64,000 nucleotides of DNA from CAZUXY01 sp964624235 (GCA_964624235.1 CAZUXY010000015.1:1-64000); one strand, 5' to 3'; shown: positions 52,368-62,742, counted from the stretch's first letter. Numbers and translations: made by a program. Notes: generated by a model not told the origin, from the sequence alone.

Positions 52368-54806
52368 ATGATCAAAGATGATATTATAATGGAAGACAAG
52401 GATCTGGAATTCAACACGCAGATTTTTGAAAGCGATCTGATTGCCATAGATCATGTGCTTCCGTTGCAGTTGAGTATTATACCCATACGATACCGGCCGA
52501 TCTTTCCCGGTATCGTAACACCCCTGATAATTTCTCAGGGCAGGTTCTCGGAAACTATCGACAGGGTGATCAACACCACGCGAACCATAGGACTTGTGCT
52601 CCTCAGGGATGATGATTCAGAAAACATTAAAATAACCGATCTCTATCGTTTTGGAACGGCCGCAAAAATACTGAAAAAGATCAACCTCCCCGATGGAGGT
52701 GTTAATGTGCTGATCAACAGTATTAAAAGGTTCAGCATCGACAACCTGATCGCTGAGAAGCCCGACATAATCGCCGAGGTGAAATATATTGATGATGAGC
52801 TTTCGAAGAAAAATATCGAGCTTAAAGCGCTTACCAGGGCCGTTCTGAGCCAGCTGAAAATGCTTTCCGACAATAATCCTCTGTTCACAGAGGAAATGAA
52901 GCTTACCATGGTTAATGTGGAAGAGCCGGGTAAGATAGCGGATTTCGTCACATCGATACTGAACCTGGAGAAGGGTGACTACCAGGAGGTGCTTGAAACC
53001 GTAAACGTCAAACAGAGGCTGGAAAAGGTGCTGCACCTTTTACAGAAAGAAATGGAGGTACTTACCGTACAGCGCAGAATCCAGAACCATATCAACGACA
53101 AGATCGACCGGCAGCAGAGAGAGTATTTTCTGCGGGAGCAGCTCAGGGCGATTAAAACCGAGCTTGGTATAGATGATGACGACCGGAGCCGTGAAGCAAA
53201 AGAGATGAAGAAAAAAGTCAAGGAACTGGAATTGCGCGGAGAGGTGAAAGAAAAAATCGATGAAGAAATCGAGAAACTGGGGATGATGGACGTCAACTCT
53301 TCTGAATATTCGATCACCAGAAACTATATAGATACTATCCTTTCCCTGCCATGGAACGTTAAGACACATGATATGGTAGATATAAACAGGGCTGAAAAAA
53401 TTCTTAACCGGGACCACTATGCCCTGGAGGACGTGAAAAAACGGATACTGGAATTTCTGGCTGTCCGTAAACTCAAACCTGATGCGAGGGGATCGATAAT
53501 CTGCCTATTGGGCCCTCCCGGTGTGGGTAAAACGTCGCTGGGACAGTCCATTGCAAGGGCTCTGAATAAAAAGTTTTTCCGGATGTCCCTGGGAGGCATG
53601 CGCGACGAGGCGGAGATCAAAGGACACAGAAGAACCTATATCGGAGCGATGCCCGGCAAGATCATTCAGGGTCTTCGCATCTGCAAATCACGTAATCCCG
53701 TCTTCATGCTGGACGAGATCGACAAGCTGAGCCAGAGCTTCCAGGGAGATCCGGCCTCGGCGCTGCTTGAAGTGCTTGATCCCGAGCAGAACCAGGAATT
53801 TCGTGATCACTATCTTGATGTTCCCTTCGATCTCAGTGATGTGTTTTTCATAACCACGGCAAATACCCTTGATTCCATCCCACCGGTACTGGTGGACAGG
53901 ATGGAGATAATCCGTCTTTCAGGTTATATTACCGAAGAGAAACTTCAAATCGCAAAAAGGTACCTGTTGCCCAAACAGCGGGAACGCCATGGACTGTCCG
54001 AAAACAGGGTAGTCATATCAACGCCGGATTTTAAATGGATAATAAACGGCTGGGCCAGAGAGGCGGGAGTGCGGAATCTTGAAAGGCAGATAGAGAAAAT
54101 CTGTCGTAAGACGGCCTCAACGCTGGCCAGGGGGGAAAAGATCCCGCATGGACCGTTAAAAAGAGAAACCATCAGTAAATACCTTGGAACGGAAATGTAC
54201 GTTGACGAAGAAATCAACAGACCCGACAGACCGGGACTGGTCGTGGGTCTTGCGTGGACACAGCTCGGAGGCGCCACCCTGATAGTGGAATCGATAGGGG
54301 TGGAATCGGCCAAAGGGGGTACGTTTAAAATCACCGGACAGATCGGGGAGGTGATGAGCGAATCTGCCACTATAGCATACAGTTACGTACAGCACCATTT
54401 GTCGAGCAATGAAAAAGCAAAAAGCATGTTTAAAAACAAAACACTGCATCTTCACGTTCCCGCCGGTGCAACGCCAAAAGACGGTCCCTCGGCGGGAATT
54501 ACCATGGCATGCTCAATCTATTCGCTGGCCACCGACTCTACCGTTAAGCCCGGCATAGCCATGACCGGTGAACTCACACTGAGTGGCAGAGTGCTCCCGG
54601 TGGGGGGTATAAAGGAAAAAGTGATTGCCGCGCGCAGAGCGTCAATTAAAGAGATAATCATCCCTGAGGAAAATAAAAAGGAACTTTCCGAAGTTCCCGC
54701 ATACATAAAGAAAGGCTTGAAATTTCACATGGTTAAGAATATGAATGATGTCATAGCGCTTTCTTTCAGTAAAAAGAAAAGAAGGAGACAGTATAATGAC
54801 AGTTAA
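52368..54806 (+). CDS. lon: ATP-dependent protease Lon
   Basis: An 812-residue Lon protease that degrades misfolded and regulatory proteins. The order is N-terminal LON substrate domain (about 28-230), coiled-coil helical part (230-340), AAA+ module with Walker A GPPGVGKTS near 385 and Walker B FMLDEIDK near 450, and C-terminal protease with catalytic Ser708 in PKDGPSAGI and the Lys near 749-751 in GGIKEKV. Length is typical. The ATG at 52368 follows GAGGA. Its 3' end overlaps the next gene by 11 bases, so it heads a unit with the ComFB-like gene. Confidence 0.97.
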   Translation: MIKDDIIMEDKDLEFNTQIFESDLIAIDHVLPLQLSIIPIRYRPIFPGIVTPLIISQGRFSETIDRVINTTRTIGLVLLRDDDSENIKITDLYRFGTAAKILKKINLPDGGVNVLINSIKRFSIDNLIAEKPDIIAEVKYIDDELSKKNIELKALTRAVLSQLKMLSDNNPLFTEEMKLTMVNVEEPGKIADFVTSILNLEKGDYQEVLETVNVKQRLEKVLHLLQKEMEVLTVQRRIQNHINDKIDRQQREYFLREQLRAIKTELGIDDDDRSREAKEMKKKVKELELRGEVKEKIDEEIEKLGMMDVNSSEYSITRNYIDTILSLPWNVKTHDMVDINRAEKILNRDHYALEDVKKRILEFLAVRKLKPDARGSIICLLGPPGVGKTSLGQSIARALNKKFFRMSLGGMRDEAEIKGHRRTYIGAMPGKIIQGLRICKSRNPVFMLDEIDKLSQSFQGDPASALLEVLDPEQNQEFRDHYLDVPFDLSDVFFITTANTLDSIPPVLVDRMEIIRLSGYITEEKLQIAKRYLLPKQRERHGLSENRVVISTPDFKWIINGWAREAGVRNLERQIEKICRKTASTLARGEKIPHGPLKRETISKYLGTEMYVDEEINRPDRPGLVVGLAWTQLGGATLIVESIGVESAKGGTFKITGQIGEVMSESATIAYSYVQHHLSSNEKAKSMFKNKTLHLHVPAGATPKDGPSAGITMACSIYSLATDSTVKPGIAMTGELTLSGRVLPVGGIKEKVIAARRASIKEIIIPEENKKELSEVPAYIKKGLKFHMVKNMNDVIALSFSKKKRRRQYNDS

Positions 54807-55470
54807 AAATCTCATGGAAGATATCGTGAATAACGTGGTGCGGGAAGTGCTTAAAAAAGATAACGAAATATCCAGATCGGCGGTAAATGAACAGGATATC
54901 ATCGCGTATGTACTCAACCGTGTTCCCCCGCGATATATTACCAGCGAGAGAGGGATCATACACGGCAAACTTGAGTCTCGTTTCAAGTTTCAGCAGAGAA
55001 CCGATATTTTATTTCTTATCCATGAGGCTATTCAGAATATTAAAAACCGGCGGGAACTATCATCTCACACCGATTATGCCAGGGTCGGCGATATGGACCG
55101 TTTTCTCCCTCATATTATGGGAGAGGTGCTGGAAGAGACGACTTTTTCAATAATACCGGATATAGAAGTATCGCTGCTGTTCAAAGGGAAGCCGGCCCCG
55201 ATGCTGGATGAAGGCTGGAACAATCCTTATATTACCAACAAGGCCACTAAAGGATATTACCATTTCTGGCCGAAATATATCGCTAAAGAAATGAAGGGGA
55301 AGAAAGAATTATCATACTCCATCACATTTACTCATCCCAAGTTCAACTCAAAAGCAATTGATGTTACCATGAAGGCTGTTGAGGATCTTAACCTTTACGA
55401 ATCCAAAGTAATCCCTATTGCATTACTGCAGATAAAGGAGGGTGTGGATATCTCTTTTCTCTACGAATAA
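54796..55470 (+). CDS. ComFB-domain protein
   Basis: A 224-residue protein whose N-terminal 90 residues match the late-competence ComFB family (NLMEDIVNNVVREVLKKD, then QDIIAYVLNRVPPRYITSERG). ComFB-type proteins are small, often zinc- or cyclic-di-nucleotide-linked, and their role is unclear. The C-terminal 130 residues are unassigned and strand-rich (SLLFKGKPAPMLDEGWNNPY). It lacks the cysteines of the Bacillus protein. It overlaps lon by 11 bases, implying translational coupling. Confidence 0.7.
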   Translation: MTVKNLMEDIVNNVVREVLKKDNEISRSAVNEQDIIAYVLNRVPPRYITSERGIIHGKLESRFKFQQRTDILFLIHEAIQNIKNRRELSSHTDYARVGDMDRFLPHIMGEVLEETTFSIIPDIEVSLLFKGKPAPMLDEGWNNPYITNKATKGYYHFWPKYIAKEMKGKKELSYSITFTHPKFNSKAIDVTMKAVEDLNLYESKVIPIALLQIKEGVDISFLYE

Positions 55471-55488
55471 ACATCAGTATGGCACCCT

Positions 55489-56766
55489 ATGTTTATTGAA
55501 AGAACAGCCATTGTCCTTATACTTATAGTATCATTACCCTGTGCCGTTCTTGCCCAGATCAAGGGTTCCACCATGGGGACATTGAACACCGTTGTTTCGG
55601 ATGGACCCTTTGATGTAACGCGAAATCCCGCCCTGCTCTTCTTCTCGCGGCAAAAAAGTGCAATCGGAGCGTATGGAAGGTACCGCTGGCTTGATCATCA
55701 CGACTATTCCGTGGATGCCCCGATTGATTTAAAGCAAAAAGACCCGGAGACGACTGTTATAGGGGGGAGTATCTCCGCGGTTTTCGGCACCGGCAGGAAT
55801 ATCATTGGTTTTTCCATAAGCGATTCGGGCTCTGAACTATACCAAAGGACGATAAACAGAATCGAGATTCAGCTGGGTTCCGCGGCCCAAAAGGAAAAAA
55901 GCATCAGTGAATCCATCAGCCCCGTGCTTACGGGAGCTCTGTGTGTGCCGCTGACCGATCACAGTTCGATCGGATTCCAGCTCTTTCTGGGATATTTCAG
56001 GGAAAACAAAAAGACCACAAAGAACCATTACCTGCTGCCTGCCTGGACGCTTGATAAAGAACTGAATATCGACAGGGAAATAACCAGAATACTGGGCATA
56101 CAGCCCGCCCTCGGTTTTCTGTTCGATTCCGGAGACTCCCAGGCGGGGTTACTCTTGCGCACCGGAAGCTTTGTTTTTAAGAACAAACAGGTTCATTACG
56201 ATTATACCAGTTACATTCCGGTGCAGGAATCCGATGATGAAAGGAGCTATCCGTTTACCTTTGCCTATACCGGGAACCTGGTAATATCGATCGGAGGATA
56301 CCGCCGGGTGAATAAAATACTGGGATTCGCTCTGGAAGGGGCATACACGCTTCAGAGTTCCCATACCGAAGATGACCTCACGGTGGACGAGGATTTCAGC
56401 ACAGATACGGTAACCATTATTAGAAAAGAAAATACGATAAACCGACGTGCCGCCGTGACCGTGAGAGGGGGGATAGAGCTGACCATTGATAAACGGTTTT
56501 CACTTACCGCGGGAGGGGCTTATTTCTACAACGAAGGGATGAGTCAGGCTATTAATTACTCAGAAAGGACGTTAAGTTTTATTGATGCTTTTCTGACGAC
56601 ACTGGGTCTGCACTACATATTGACCGATTCGGTTTCGATGACCGCAGCGCTCTCGGGCGCTTACATTGAGGCGGAATACAATCTGAAAAGTTCTGCGCTT
56701 TCGCTTGAATTGAAGGATAAGTTCTTTATTGCGGATGTATCACTGGGTGTGATTGTGAAAATATAA
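55489..56766 (+). CDS. Exported beta-barrel-like outer membrane protein
   Basis: A 425-residue protein with a signal peptide (MFIERTAIVLILIVSLPCAV, cut after LAQ). The mature sequence alternates polar and hydrophobic residues in many strands and carries an early NPALLFF, like the NPA motif of FadL/UPF0164-type barrels of spirochaetes and others. It ends with a hydrophobic strand (FIADVSLGVIVKI), as in barrel proteins. A transport substrate cannot be told. It lies 18 bases after the ComFB-like gene and probably shares its transcript. Confidence 0.65.
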   Translation: MFIERTAIVLILIVSLPCAVLAQIKGSTMGTLNTVVSDGPFDVTRNPALLFFSRQKSAIGAYGRYRWLDHHDYSVDAPIDLKQKDPETTVIGGSISAVFGTGRNIIGFSISDSGSELYQRTINRIEIQLGSAAQKEKSISESISPVLTGALCVPLTDHSSIGFQLFLGYFRENKKTTKNHYLLPAWTLDKELNIDREITRILGIQPALGFLFDSGDSQAGLLLRTGSFVFKNKQVHYDYTSYIPVQESDDERSYPFTFAYTGNLVISIGGYRRVNKILGFALEGAYTLQSSHTEDDLTVDEDFSTDTVTIIRKENTINRRAAVTVRGGIELTIDKRFSLTAGGAYFYNEGMSQAINYSERTLSFIDAFLTTLGLHYILTDSVSMTAALSGAYIEAEYNLKSSALSLELKDKFFIADVSLGVIVKI

Positions 56767-56782
56767 AAGATATATCTGGAAC

Positions 56783-58960
56783 CTACGGCATTACATCCCT
56801 TAAAAACTCTTCCACCCTTTTGAATACCTTGAGTGAGCCCTCTCCGTTGACTATACCGTGACGAAGCGCATGGAGGCGGCATAGTTCCTTATCGGTTGTT
56901 CCCACTTTTTCAAAAATATCTATACCGCTTTCAGGATTGACCACGGGGTCGTGTGAACCCTGGATGATAAGTGTAGGAATTACAATGTCCTTTAGTTTCT
57001 TTTCCAGCACATTCATACATTTCTCCAGCTGGTGTACTCCGCTCACGGGGTTCCTGAAATAGTTGATATGTGTGTTTTCCGGTTCATTGCTTACAAATTC
57101 CATTTTACCCCGGCTAAAGTGCAGGCGGTCCAGAAAGCTGTTCCACAGTACGATGGTGGAAGCAAACCTTGAGCCGATATTGTTCAACTTGAGCGGCGCA
57201 TTAATAGAGATCACCCCGCTGAAAGCGTTCCCCTTGTTCGCCGCCTGATGGAGTGCCAGGCCGGCACCGGTTGAAAATCCCGCCACTGCCATGCGTTTCA
57301 CCGTGTTCTTCAAAACGACATAGCCGCGGTTTACCGATTCGTACCATTCGTTCCACTGACGGCCGGCAAGGTCATCGGGCGAGGTTCCGTGACCCCTCAA
57401 GCGTACGCCGTAAACCGTATATCCCTTCGAGTAAAGGAATAGGGCAAGGGTGCGGATTTCTTCAGGAGCGGCCATGTAACCGTGGATGAGCAACACACCT
57501 TTCCGGTTGAAGAACTTTTTAAGGAAAAAAGGACATCCGATTTTTTCTGGTTTACTCTCGCCTTCGCGGAAATACCGACGATAATCGTTGTTGAATATTT
57601 CAAGATCCCGCCTGTATACGAGATTTCGAAGCCTTCTTCGTATGCAGAAGGAAGGGTATCGCATTATCCGATCGATGCTTTTTATTACCTCCTTCACCGG
57701 TTCGAGTTCATTCGATAAAACCTCGATGATGTTGTCCTTTCTTACCGTATGGAACTCGTAAGGTTTTGTGAAACGTTCTTTGTTTTTAATAAGATACCCG
57801 TTCTCCTCATAGATGAGGCCGTCTGATTTTGCAGCGTCGAGAAAATCTTCATATCTTCCGTGCGGGTCGTCCGTCAGCAGGTAACTCTGTTTTAATTTCA
57901 GGGTCGAATGATGCGACTGCATGGTTACATGGCGGATTTCATCGATGGCCAGGAATGCACGGTTTCTGAAGTCCGATTGTGAAATTCTATGTTTTTTGTA
58001 TCTTCCCAGGATGAAGGCAAAAACATGGTCGTGATTGACCGTGGTCATTCCGTAAATGCTGTCCATGTAACGATACATGAGTTTGAGCCCGCAAATGTGG
58101 AAGCCGCGCTCGATAGTTTTTTTCTCAAGGTCGGCAATTCCGCCGGGACGGGCAATTCGTTTACTGATAGACTTTGACTTCATATAGGGGCGCATTCCGA
58201 TCGGCGAACCGAAATTGATATCGATATCCACCCCGTCGATAAGCATGGTTCCCTCGACCTCAAGTTCTTCCTCGATCCTTTCAGGGAGATTGTGCACGAA
58301 CCGATTGGCGATCCTGTTGATTATATTATTGCGTGCCCTGACCGGGAAATAGGTGATATTGACTGGTACAATGAAGGTTTCCAGGTTTATTATTTTTTCA
58401 ATCTCATTTATACCATCGATCTTAAAGTGACTTAAATACGGTGCGAGGTCTCTTTCATTTCCGGACTGGTAAAGTTGTCGAATGCTCGATCGCACGAACT
58501 CCGCTTTAAGTGCTGCTATACCCGCCCCGGTATGGGGCGGCCTGCGTATGCCTGAATTATAAATTAGATATTTTCCCTTTTCAACAAGCTTCTTGTCCTT
58601 TATCATCTGCCCCTCGGGAAAGATCATGCAGTAACGGTCCCCCCTGAGGAGCGCTCCAGTAAGTATAGTATCCCTGTCGGGGTCACGGGTTGAAATGGCT
58701 CCCAGCGAGGACATGAATTTACCAAAGGCACCGGAAAAAAAACTGTGGTGTGCCAGAGACAGCACTTCCATATTGAAGTTCTTGATGAGCAGATAGGGAA
58801 AGAAAAAGGTTTCCATTCTGGTGAAATGGTTCACAACAAAGACTGTCGGCTGATTGGGAATGTTTTCCTTTCCATGGAGTCTGATATCCGCTTTGGTAAA
58901 TTTCACAAGAGCATCCATTGCCAGTCTGGTGGCTTTTTGTATTATACCCGATTTGTCCAT
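56783..58960 (-). CDS. Acyltransferase (PlsC-like)/alpha-beta hydrolase fusion
   Basis: A 725-residue protein. Residues about 1-200 form a glycerophosphate-type acyltransferase: VVNHFTRME at 44-52 corresponds to the NHx4D motif with Glu in place of Asp, and IFPEGQM near 115 is the FPEG block. Residues about 220-470 are unassigned and helical. Residues about 480-725 are an alpha/beta hydrolase with HGYMAAPEE, the nucleophile GFSTGAG near 561, the acid GSHDPV near 655 and the His in LRHGIVN near 697. The combination suggests acyl transfer and acyl hydrolysis in one lipid-remodelling protein; this is inference. ATG 58960 lies 21 bases after the end of the Nudix gene. Confidence 0.8.
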   Translation of the reverse strand: MDKSGIIQKATRLAMDALVKFTKADIRLHGKENIPNQPTVFVVNHFTRMETFFFPYLLIKNFNMEVLSLAHHSFFSGAFGKFMSSLGAISTRDPDRDTILTGALLRGDRYCMIFPEGQMIKDKKLVEKGKYLIYNSGIRRPPHTGAGIAALKAEFVRSSIRQLYQSGNERDLAPYLSHFKIDGINEIEKIINLETFIVPVNITYFPVRARNNIINRIANRFVHNLPERIEEELEVEGTMLIDGVDIDINFGSPIGMRPYMKSKSISKRIARPGGIADLEKKTIERGFHICGLKLMYRYMDSIYGMTTVNHDHVFAFILGRYKKHRISQSDFRNRAFLAIDEIRHVTMQSHHSTLKLKQSYLLTDDPHGRYEDFLDAAKSDGLIYEENGYLIKNKERFTKPYEFHTVRKDNIIEVLSNELEPVKEVIKSIDRIMRYPSFCIRRRLRNLVYRRDLEIFNNDYRRYFREGESKPEKIGCPFFLKKFFNRKGVLLIHGYMAAPEEIRTLALFLYSKGYTVYGVRLRGHGTSPDDLAGRQWNEWYESVNRGYVVLKNTVKRMAVAGFSTGAGLALHQAANKGNAFSGVISINAPLKLNNIGSRFASTIVLWNSFLDRLHFSRGKMEFVSNEPENTHINYFRNPVSGVHQLEKCMNVLEKKLKDIVIPTLIIQGSHDPVVNPESGIDIFEKVGTTDKELCRLHALRHGIVNGEGSLKVFKRVEEFLRDVMP

Positions 58961-58981
58961 AAAGCGTTCCTTTCTGAATAT

Positions 58982-59404
58982 TCAGTATTTACCTTTGCGG
59001 TAGTCGTCAAGTATCGCCGCATGATCGAATGACATGTTTTCCGGAATGGAATCGATATGGAATATTCCGACCTTACCTGCGTCATCATCTGCGACAGGAG
59101 TGCCACCGGCTTTACCGATAAATACGGTAGTAATGGTATGTTGACGAGGGTCGCGGGAAGGATCCGAGTAAGTGTGAAACTGTCGAACCAGTGTAACATC
59201 GAGTGATGTTTCCTCCCTGGCCTCCCGTACCGCCGCATCTTCGAGGGATTCACCGTAGTTTACGAATCCGCCGGGCAGAGCCCAGCCGTGCGGAGGGTTT
59301 TTGCGGTATATCAATACTATTGATTTGCTGCCGCCGTGGGACTCGCTGTCCATTTCGATTATCATGTCCACCGTTGGTACAGGATTGCGGTATTGTATGG
59401 CCAT
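58982..59404 (-). CDS. Nudix hydrolase
   Basis: A 140-residue Nudix hydrolase with the intact Nudix box: GGFVNYGESLEDAAVREA followed by REETSLDV, at about residues 45-70, holding the metal-binding Glu residues. The form is nearest to ADP-ribose/NADH pyrophosphatases and 8-oxo-dGTPases; the substrate is uncertain. It starts six bases after the stop of the sensor gene, and the fusion gene begins 21 bases after it. Confidence 0.9.
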   Translation of the reverse strand: MAIQYRNPVPTVDMIIEMDSESHGGSKSIVLIYRKNPPHGWALPGGFVNYGESLEDAAVREAREETSLDVTLVRQFHTYSDPSRDPRQHTITTVFIGKAGGTPVADDDAGKVGIFHIDSIPENMSFDHAAILDDYRKGKY

Positions 59405-59410
59405 GCAGTG

Positions 59411-60535
59411 TCAACTCCGTCCGGGAAAATATTTCGTAAGTATAACCTCGTTCCCGCATTCTTCAAAGCGGATACTGAAGACCGTTTTAACCAGATACAG
59501 CCCTATACCGTGATAGTCTTCATCGAGTTTTGTGGTGATGACTTCTTGTTCCATTTCCAGGTACCTGCGCCAGTCGAAACCTTTGCCGTCATCTTTTACC
59601 GTGTAACACACCTTTTCCCCGTCAAGGGTGTAGTATATGTACACTTTTCGTTTCGCCAGATACTCTTTATTGCAATCCTCAATCACACGGTCCCAGTAAT
59701 TGGCACCTGACTGCATTAGGGAGGTTTTTTTCGTGAAATCTATTTCAAGGTTACCGTGTTCCACTGCATTGATCAGCACTTCATGCAGTGCCATCTGGAT
59801 GAGATGGAGTTCGTTTTTGGAAAACCATTTGCCCAGGTTGCGTGTAAGCCTGTAGGAAAGCTGATAAAGTGAACCTACGTCATTATCCATTACATAATAA
59901 GCGCTTTCGGAAACCAAGTAATTGTTCGTGATCCTGTCATCGGGGGAAATATGACCGCTTACCAGTATGTTCTGAAGTTCTTGGTCTTTTAAAACAGGCA
60001 GCATTTTAAATGAAATGGTTTTGATATCGCCGGGAGAACCGGCGGATGTTGAAAATGTAAAATCAGTTTCATTTCCCCTGAAAACGCTTCTGAATTTTTC
60101 CAGCAGGATATAATTCAGATTGGTTGCGTCGTTTTGCAGATCAGGGAAAAGAACGGTACGCAAAGGTTTTCCTAGCAGTTCATGTGCGGGGTCCGGAAAA
60201 TGTTTTTCGAATGCCGAATTATATGTCACGATCTGACCGTACATGTTGAGAACCACGAATATCTCATCAGTGGTGTCCATCATCAGGCCTTTCCACCGGT
60301 TATCGTGCTCAAGCTGGACTATCTTCTGACTGAGTGTATCCGTGCTTTTTTTTACCGCGAGTAAACTCAGCACAATGAGGCCGAGATAGACCAGAGAAGC
60401 GGTGATGTATACGGCAGGGTTTAATATCAAAGTTCTGGTTAAAAACAGGAACAGCATAAAGACAAAGAGCGCATGCAATGCCAGCAGCAGATGAAGGCGG
60501 TATTCGTTGAATGTCTTTTTTCCAGTTGGAGACAT
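59411..60535 (-). CDS. Membrane PAS sensor with RsbW-like HATPase
   Basis: A 374-residue sensor. Two membrane segments lie within residues 12-62; a PAS-like domain follows at about 85-195 (TTDEIFVVLNMYGQIVTYNSAF); the C-terminal part (230-370) is a GHKL ATPase of the anti-sigma-factor type with N box HEVLINAVEHG, G1 DDGKGFDW and G2 GIGLYLVK. There is no phospho-acceptor His or DHp helix pair, so it probably works as a serine kinase or switch protein and not as a classic histidine kinase; the partner is unknown. The start has no strong ribosome site. Confidence 0.8.
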   Translation of the reverse strand: MSPTGKKTFNEYRLHLLLALHALFVFMLFLFLTRTLILNPAVYITASLVYLGLIVLSLLAVKKSTDTLSQKIVQLEHDNRWKGLMMDTTDEIFVVLNMYGQIVTYNSAFEKHFPDPAHELLGKPLRTVLFPDLQNDATNLNYILLEKFRSVFRGNETDFTFSTSAGSPGDIKTISFKMLPVLKDQELQNILVSGHISPDDRITNNYLVSESAYYVMDNDVGSLYQLSYRLTRNLGKWFSKNELHLIQMALHEVLINAVEHGNLEIDFTKKTSLMQSGANYWDRVIEDCNKEYLAKRKVYIYYTLDGEKVCYTVKDDGKGFDWRRYLEMEQEVITTKLDEDYHGIGLYLVKTVFSIRFEECGNEVILTKYFPGRS

Positions 60536-60955
60536 GCGGTTATTTTTCTCACCGGCCGGTTTCCGTGTTATGACGGAAATTTATTTTTTTACAAACTCAT
60601 CGACTGGATGTAAGAGGCATACCGGACATCGATTCACGGCCTTCCCATCGGATTATAAATATTTTCCCGGTTTTAATACAAGAAAATATTCTAGAATGAG
60701 TTGTTAAAATAACCGGTCCTTTATATATTGATTCATACCTTATGTGTAAAACAGGGATGCTCAAGATACGGACCGCTCTTCCTTCGGAAAAATTACTTGA
60801 ATTATCAGCCTTTCTTAATGAACATGCATTTTCCTTTTATATGGTAATATCGGGATGCTAAAGAAATCAGCAGTGTTTCTGCGGAAATATTTTGTGTGAT
60901 ATACTACGGGCCTCTGGTCGGCACAACAGTCTTTTACCATCTGAAGCATGAGCTT
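60536..60955. other. Intergenic region before cimA
   Basis: About 420 bases between divergent genes. I see AT-rich stretches and no convincing promoter, hairpin or short gene. A GTG at 60896 extends the cimA frame but has no ribosome site. Confidence 0.5.
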
Positions 60956-62575
60956 ATGAAAAAACAACAGATGAATCAATCAGGATCGAACATCATTATA
61001 TATGATACCACCTTAAGAGACGGGGCCCAGACCTACGGCATCTCTTTTTCATTGCATGACAAAATTAGGATCGCCAGGGAACTGGACAAACTGAATATCG
61101 ACTATATCGAAGGCGGTTGGCCTGGATCTAATCCCAAAGACAACGTTTTTTTTTCTGAAATACGCAAGGTTGAACTTCATCATTCCAGGATAGCTGCGTT
61201 CGGGGCGACGAAAAGGCCTCATTTTACCTATGATAACGATGATTTGCTCCAGGCACTGGTCGGTTCCGGCGCGCAAACCCTGACCATAGTGGCAAAAACA
61301 TGGGATTTTCATGTTGAAAAAGCCCTGGGTATCAGTTTAAAGGAAAATATCGATCTGATACAGGGTACGATTGCCTATCTGAAAGACCGCCGGTTCGAAG
61401 TTTTGCTGGATTGTGAACATTTTTATGATGGTTTTACACGGCACCCTGATTACTCCCTGGAGATCGTGGAGAAGGCGATTGGCGCGGGTGTTGATATGTT
61501 GGTACTCTGCGATACCAACGGCGGTACGCTTCCCCGGGAGGCTGAGGACATTACCGGGAAGGTAGTGCGGAGTGCTGGCAGTATCCCTGTGGGTGTGCAT
61601 TATCATAACGATTCCGGCGTTGCCGTCGCCAACTCGATCGCCGCGGTACTCGCCGGCGCCCGCTCGGTACAGGGGACTATAAATGGTTACGGGGAGCGTT
61701 GCGGTAACTGTGACCTGACGGCATTTCTGCCCAATCTTATTCTGAAGATGGGTTATGTATGCTCTTCGTCGGAAAGTCTTTCGAACCTTACCGAGGTGAG
61801 CCGCTATATAAGCGAAATAGCCAACCTTGCTCACAATGAACGTGCACCTTATGTGGGGGACAATTCCTTCGCCCACAAAGGCGGCATCCATGTATCGGCG
61901 CTGAAAAAAGATACACGGACATATGAGCATATTGATCCCGAAAAAGTCGGGAACCGACGCAAGGTGCTGATATCAGAGCTGTCGGGCAAGAGCAATATCG
62001 AGGTTAAGGCGAGGGAGATGGGAATCGACCTCAAGGAGGGGGTTGAGCTGCCGACACGCATTTTATCGCATATCAAGGAACTGGAGGATCAGGGCTTCCA
62101 GTTCGAGGCGGCTGAAGGTTCCTTCGAGCTTCTGATACGCAAATCAACCGGCGAATACATACCCTTTTTCAATCTTAAGGGTTTCAGGGTAATTACGGAA
62201 AAGAATGAAAACAAAGTGCTGAGTTGTGAGGCTACCATAAAGGTCGAGGTGGATAACAGGATTGAACATACGGCCGCTAACGGAAACGGACCCGTTGAGG
62301 CCCTGGACAACGCGCTCCGCAAGGCGCTGGAAAAATTCTATCCGGAGATCGGGGAACTGGCTCTGACCGATTATAAAGTACGTGTGCTTAACGAAAAGGA
62401 CGGCACAGGGTCCACCGTCAGGGTTTTGATCGATCAAAAGAAGAAAATGGAACACTGGGGAACAGTAGGGGTTTCTACGAACATAATAGAAGCGTCATGG
62501 CAGGCGCTGGTGGACGGGATCGAATATATGCTTTATAAAAAGAAGAAAGCGGAAATTGAAAAGAAACGATCTTAA
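60956..62575 (+). CDS. cimA: (R)-citramalate synthase
   Basis: A 539-residue LeuA-superfamily enzyme joining pyruvate and acetyl-CoA to citramalate, the threonine-independent entry to isoleucine. The HMGL-like TIM barrel has TTLRDGAQTYGISFS near residue 20, VGVHYHNDSGVAVANS near 220 and GYGERCGNCDL near 255; HKGGIHVSAL follows, and the last 150 residues are the LeuA-type allosteric dimer domain (TAANGNGPVEALDNALRKAL). The TYGISFS start and length fit CimA better than LeuA, but 2-isopropylmalate synthase-like activity is not excluded. ATG 60956 is preferred to GTG 60896. Confidence 0.92.
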   Translation: MKKQQMNQSGSNIIIYDTTLRDGAQTYGISFSLHDKIRIARELDKLNIDYIEGGWPGSNPKDNVFFSEIRKVELHHSRIAAFGATKRPHFTYDNDDLLQALVGSGAQTLTIVAKTWDFHVEKALGISLKENIDLIQGTIAYLKDRRFEVLLDCEHFYDGFTRHPDYSLEIVEKAIGAGVDMLVLCDTNGGTLPREAEDITGKVVRSAGSIPVGVHYHNDSGVAVANSIAAVLAGARSVQGTINGYGERCGNCDLTAFLPNLILKMGYVCSSSESLSNLTEVSRYISEIANLAHNERAPYVGDNSFAHKGGIHVSALKKDTRTYEHIDPEKVGNRRKVLISELSGKSNIEVKAREMGIDLKEGVELPTRILSHIKELEDQGFQFEAAEGSFELLIRKSTGEYIPFFNLKGFRVITEKNENKVLSCEATIKVEVDNRIEHTAANGNGPVEALDNALRKALEKFYPEIGELALTDYKVRVLNEKDGTGSTVRVLIDQKKKMEHWGTVGVSTNIIEASWQALVDGIEYMLYKKKKAEIEKKRS

Positions 62576-62742
62576 AAACTCGGTGCCAGGCACACCCTGA
62601 TATAGTAAAAAAACCTTGAAAATAATGATTATGGCGGCAATAGTGAGCCGTGATAAACCGATGGGAATGGTACACCGAATACCATTTTATTGGATCGTAC
62701 TGAAATCGTTTCCCGAGTATTAAAAAAATGGTTACCGGAATA

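Noticed and set aside
58975..58985. Palindrome CTGAATATTCAG
   Set aside because: The arms resemble the TetR sites, but it has no spacer, overlaps a coding end and sits on no promoter; chance is likely.
62427..62440. TTGATCGATCAA resembling an FNR box
   Set aside because: The spacer is two instead of four bases and it lies inside the cimA coding region.
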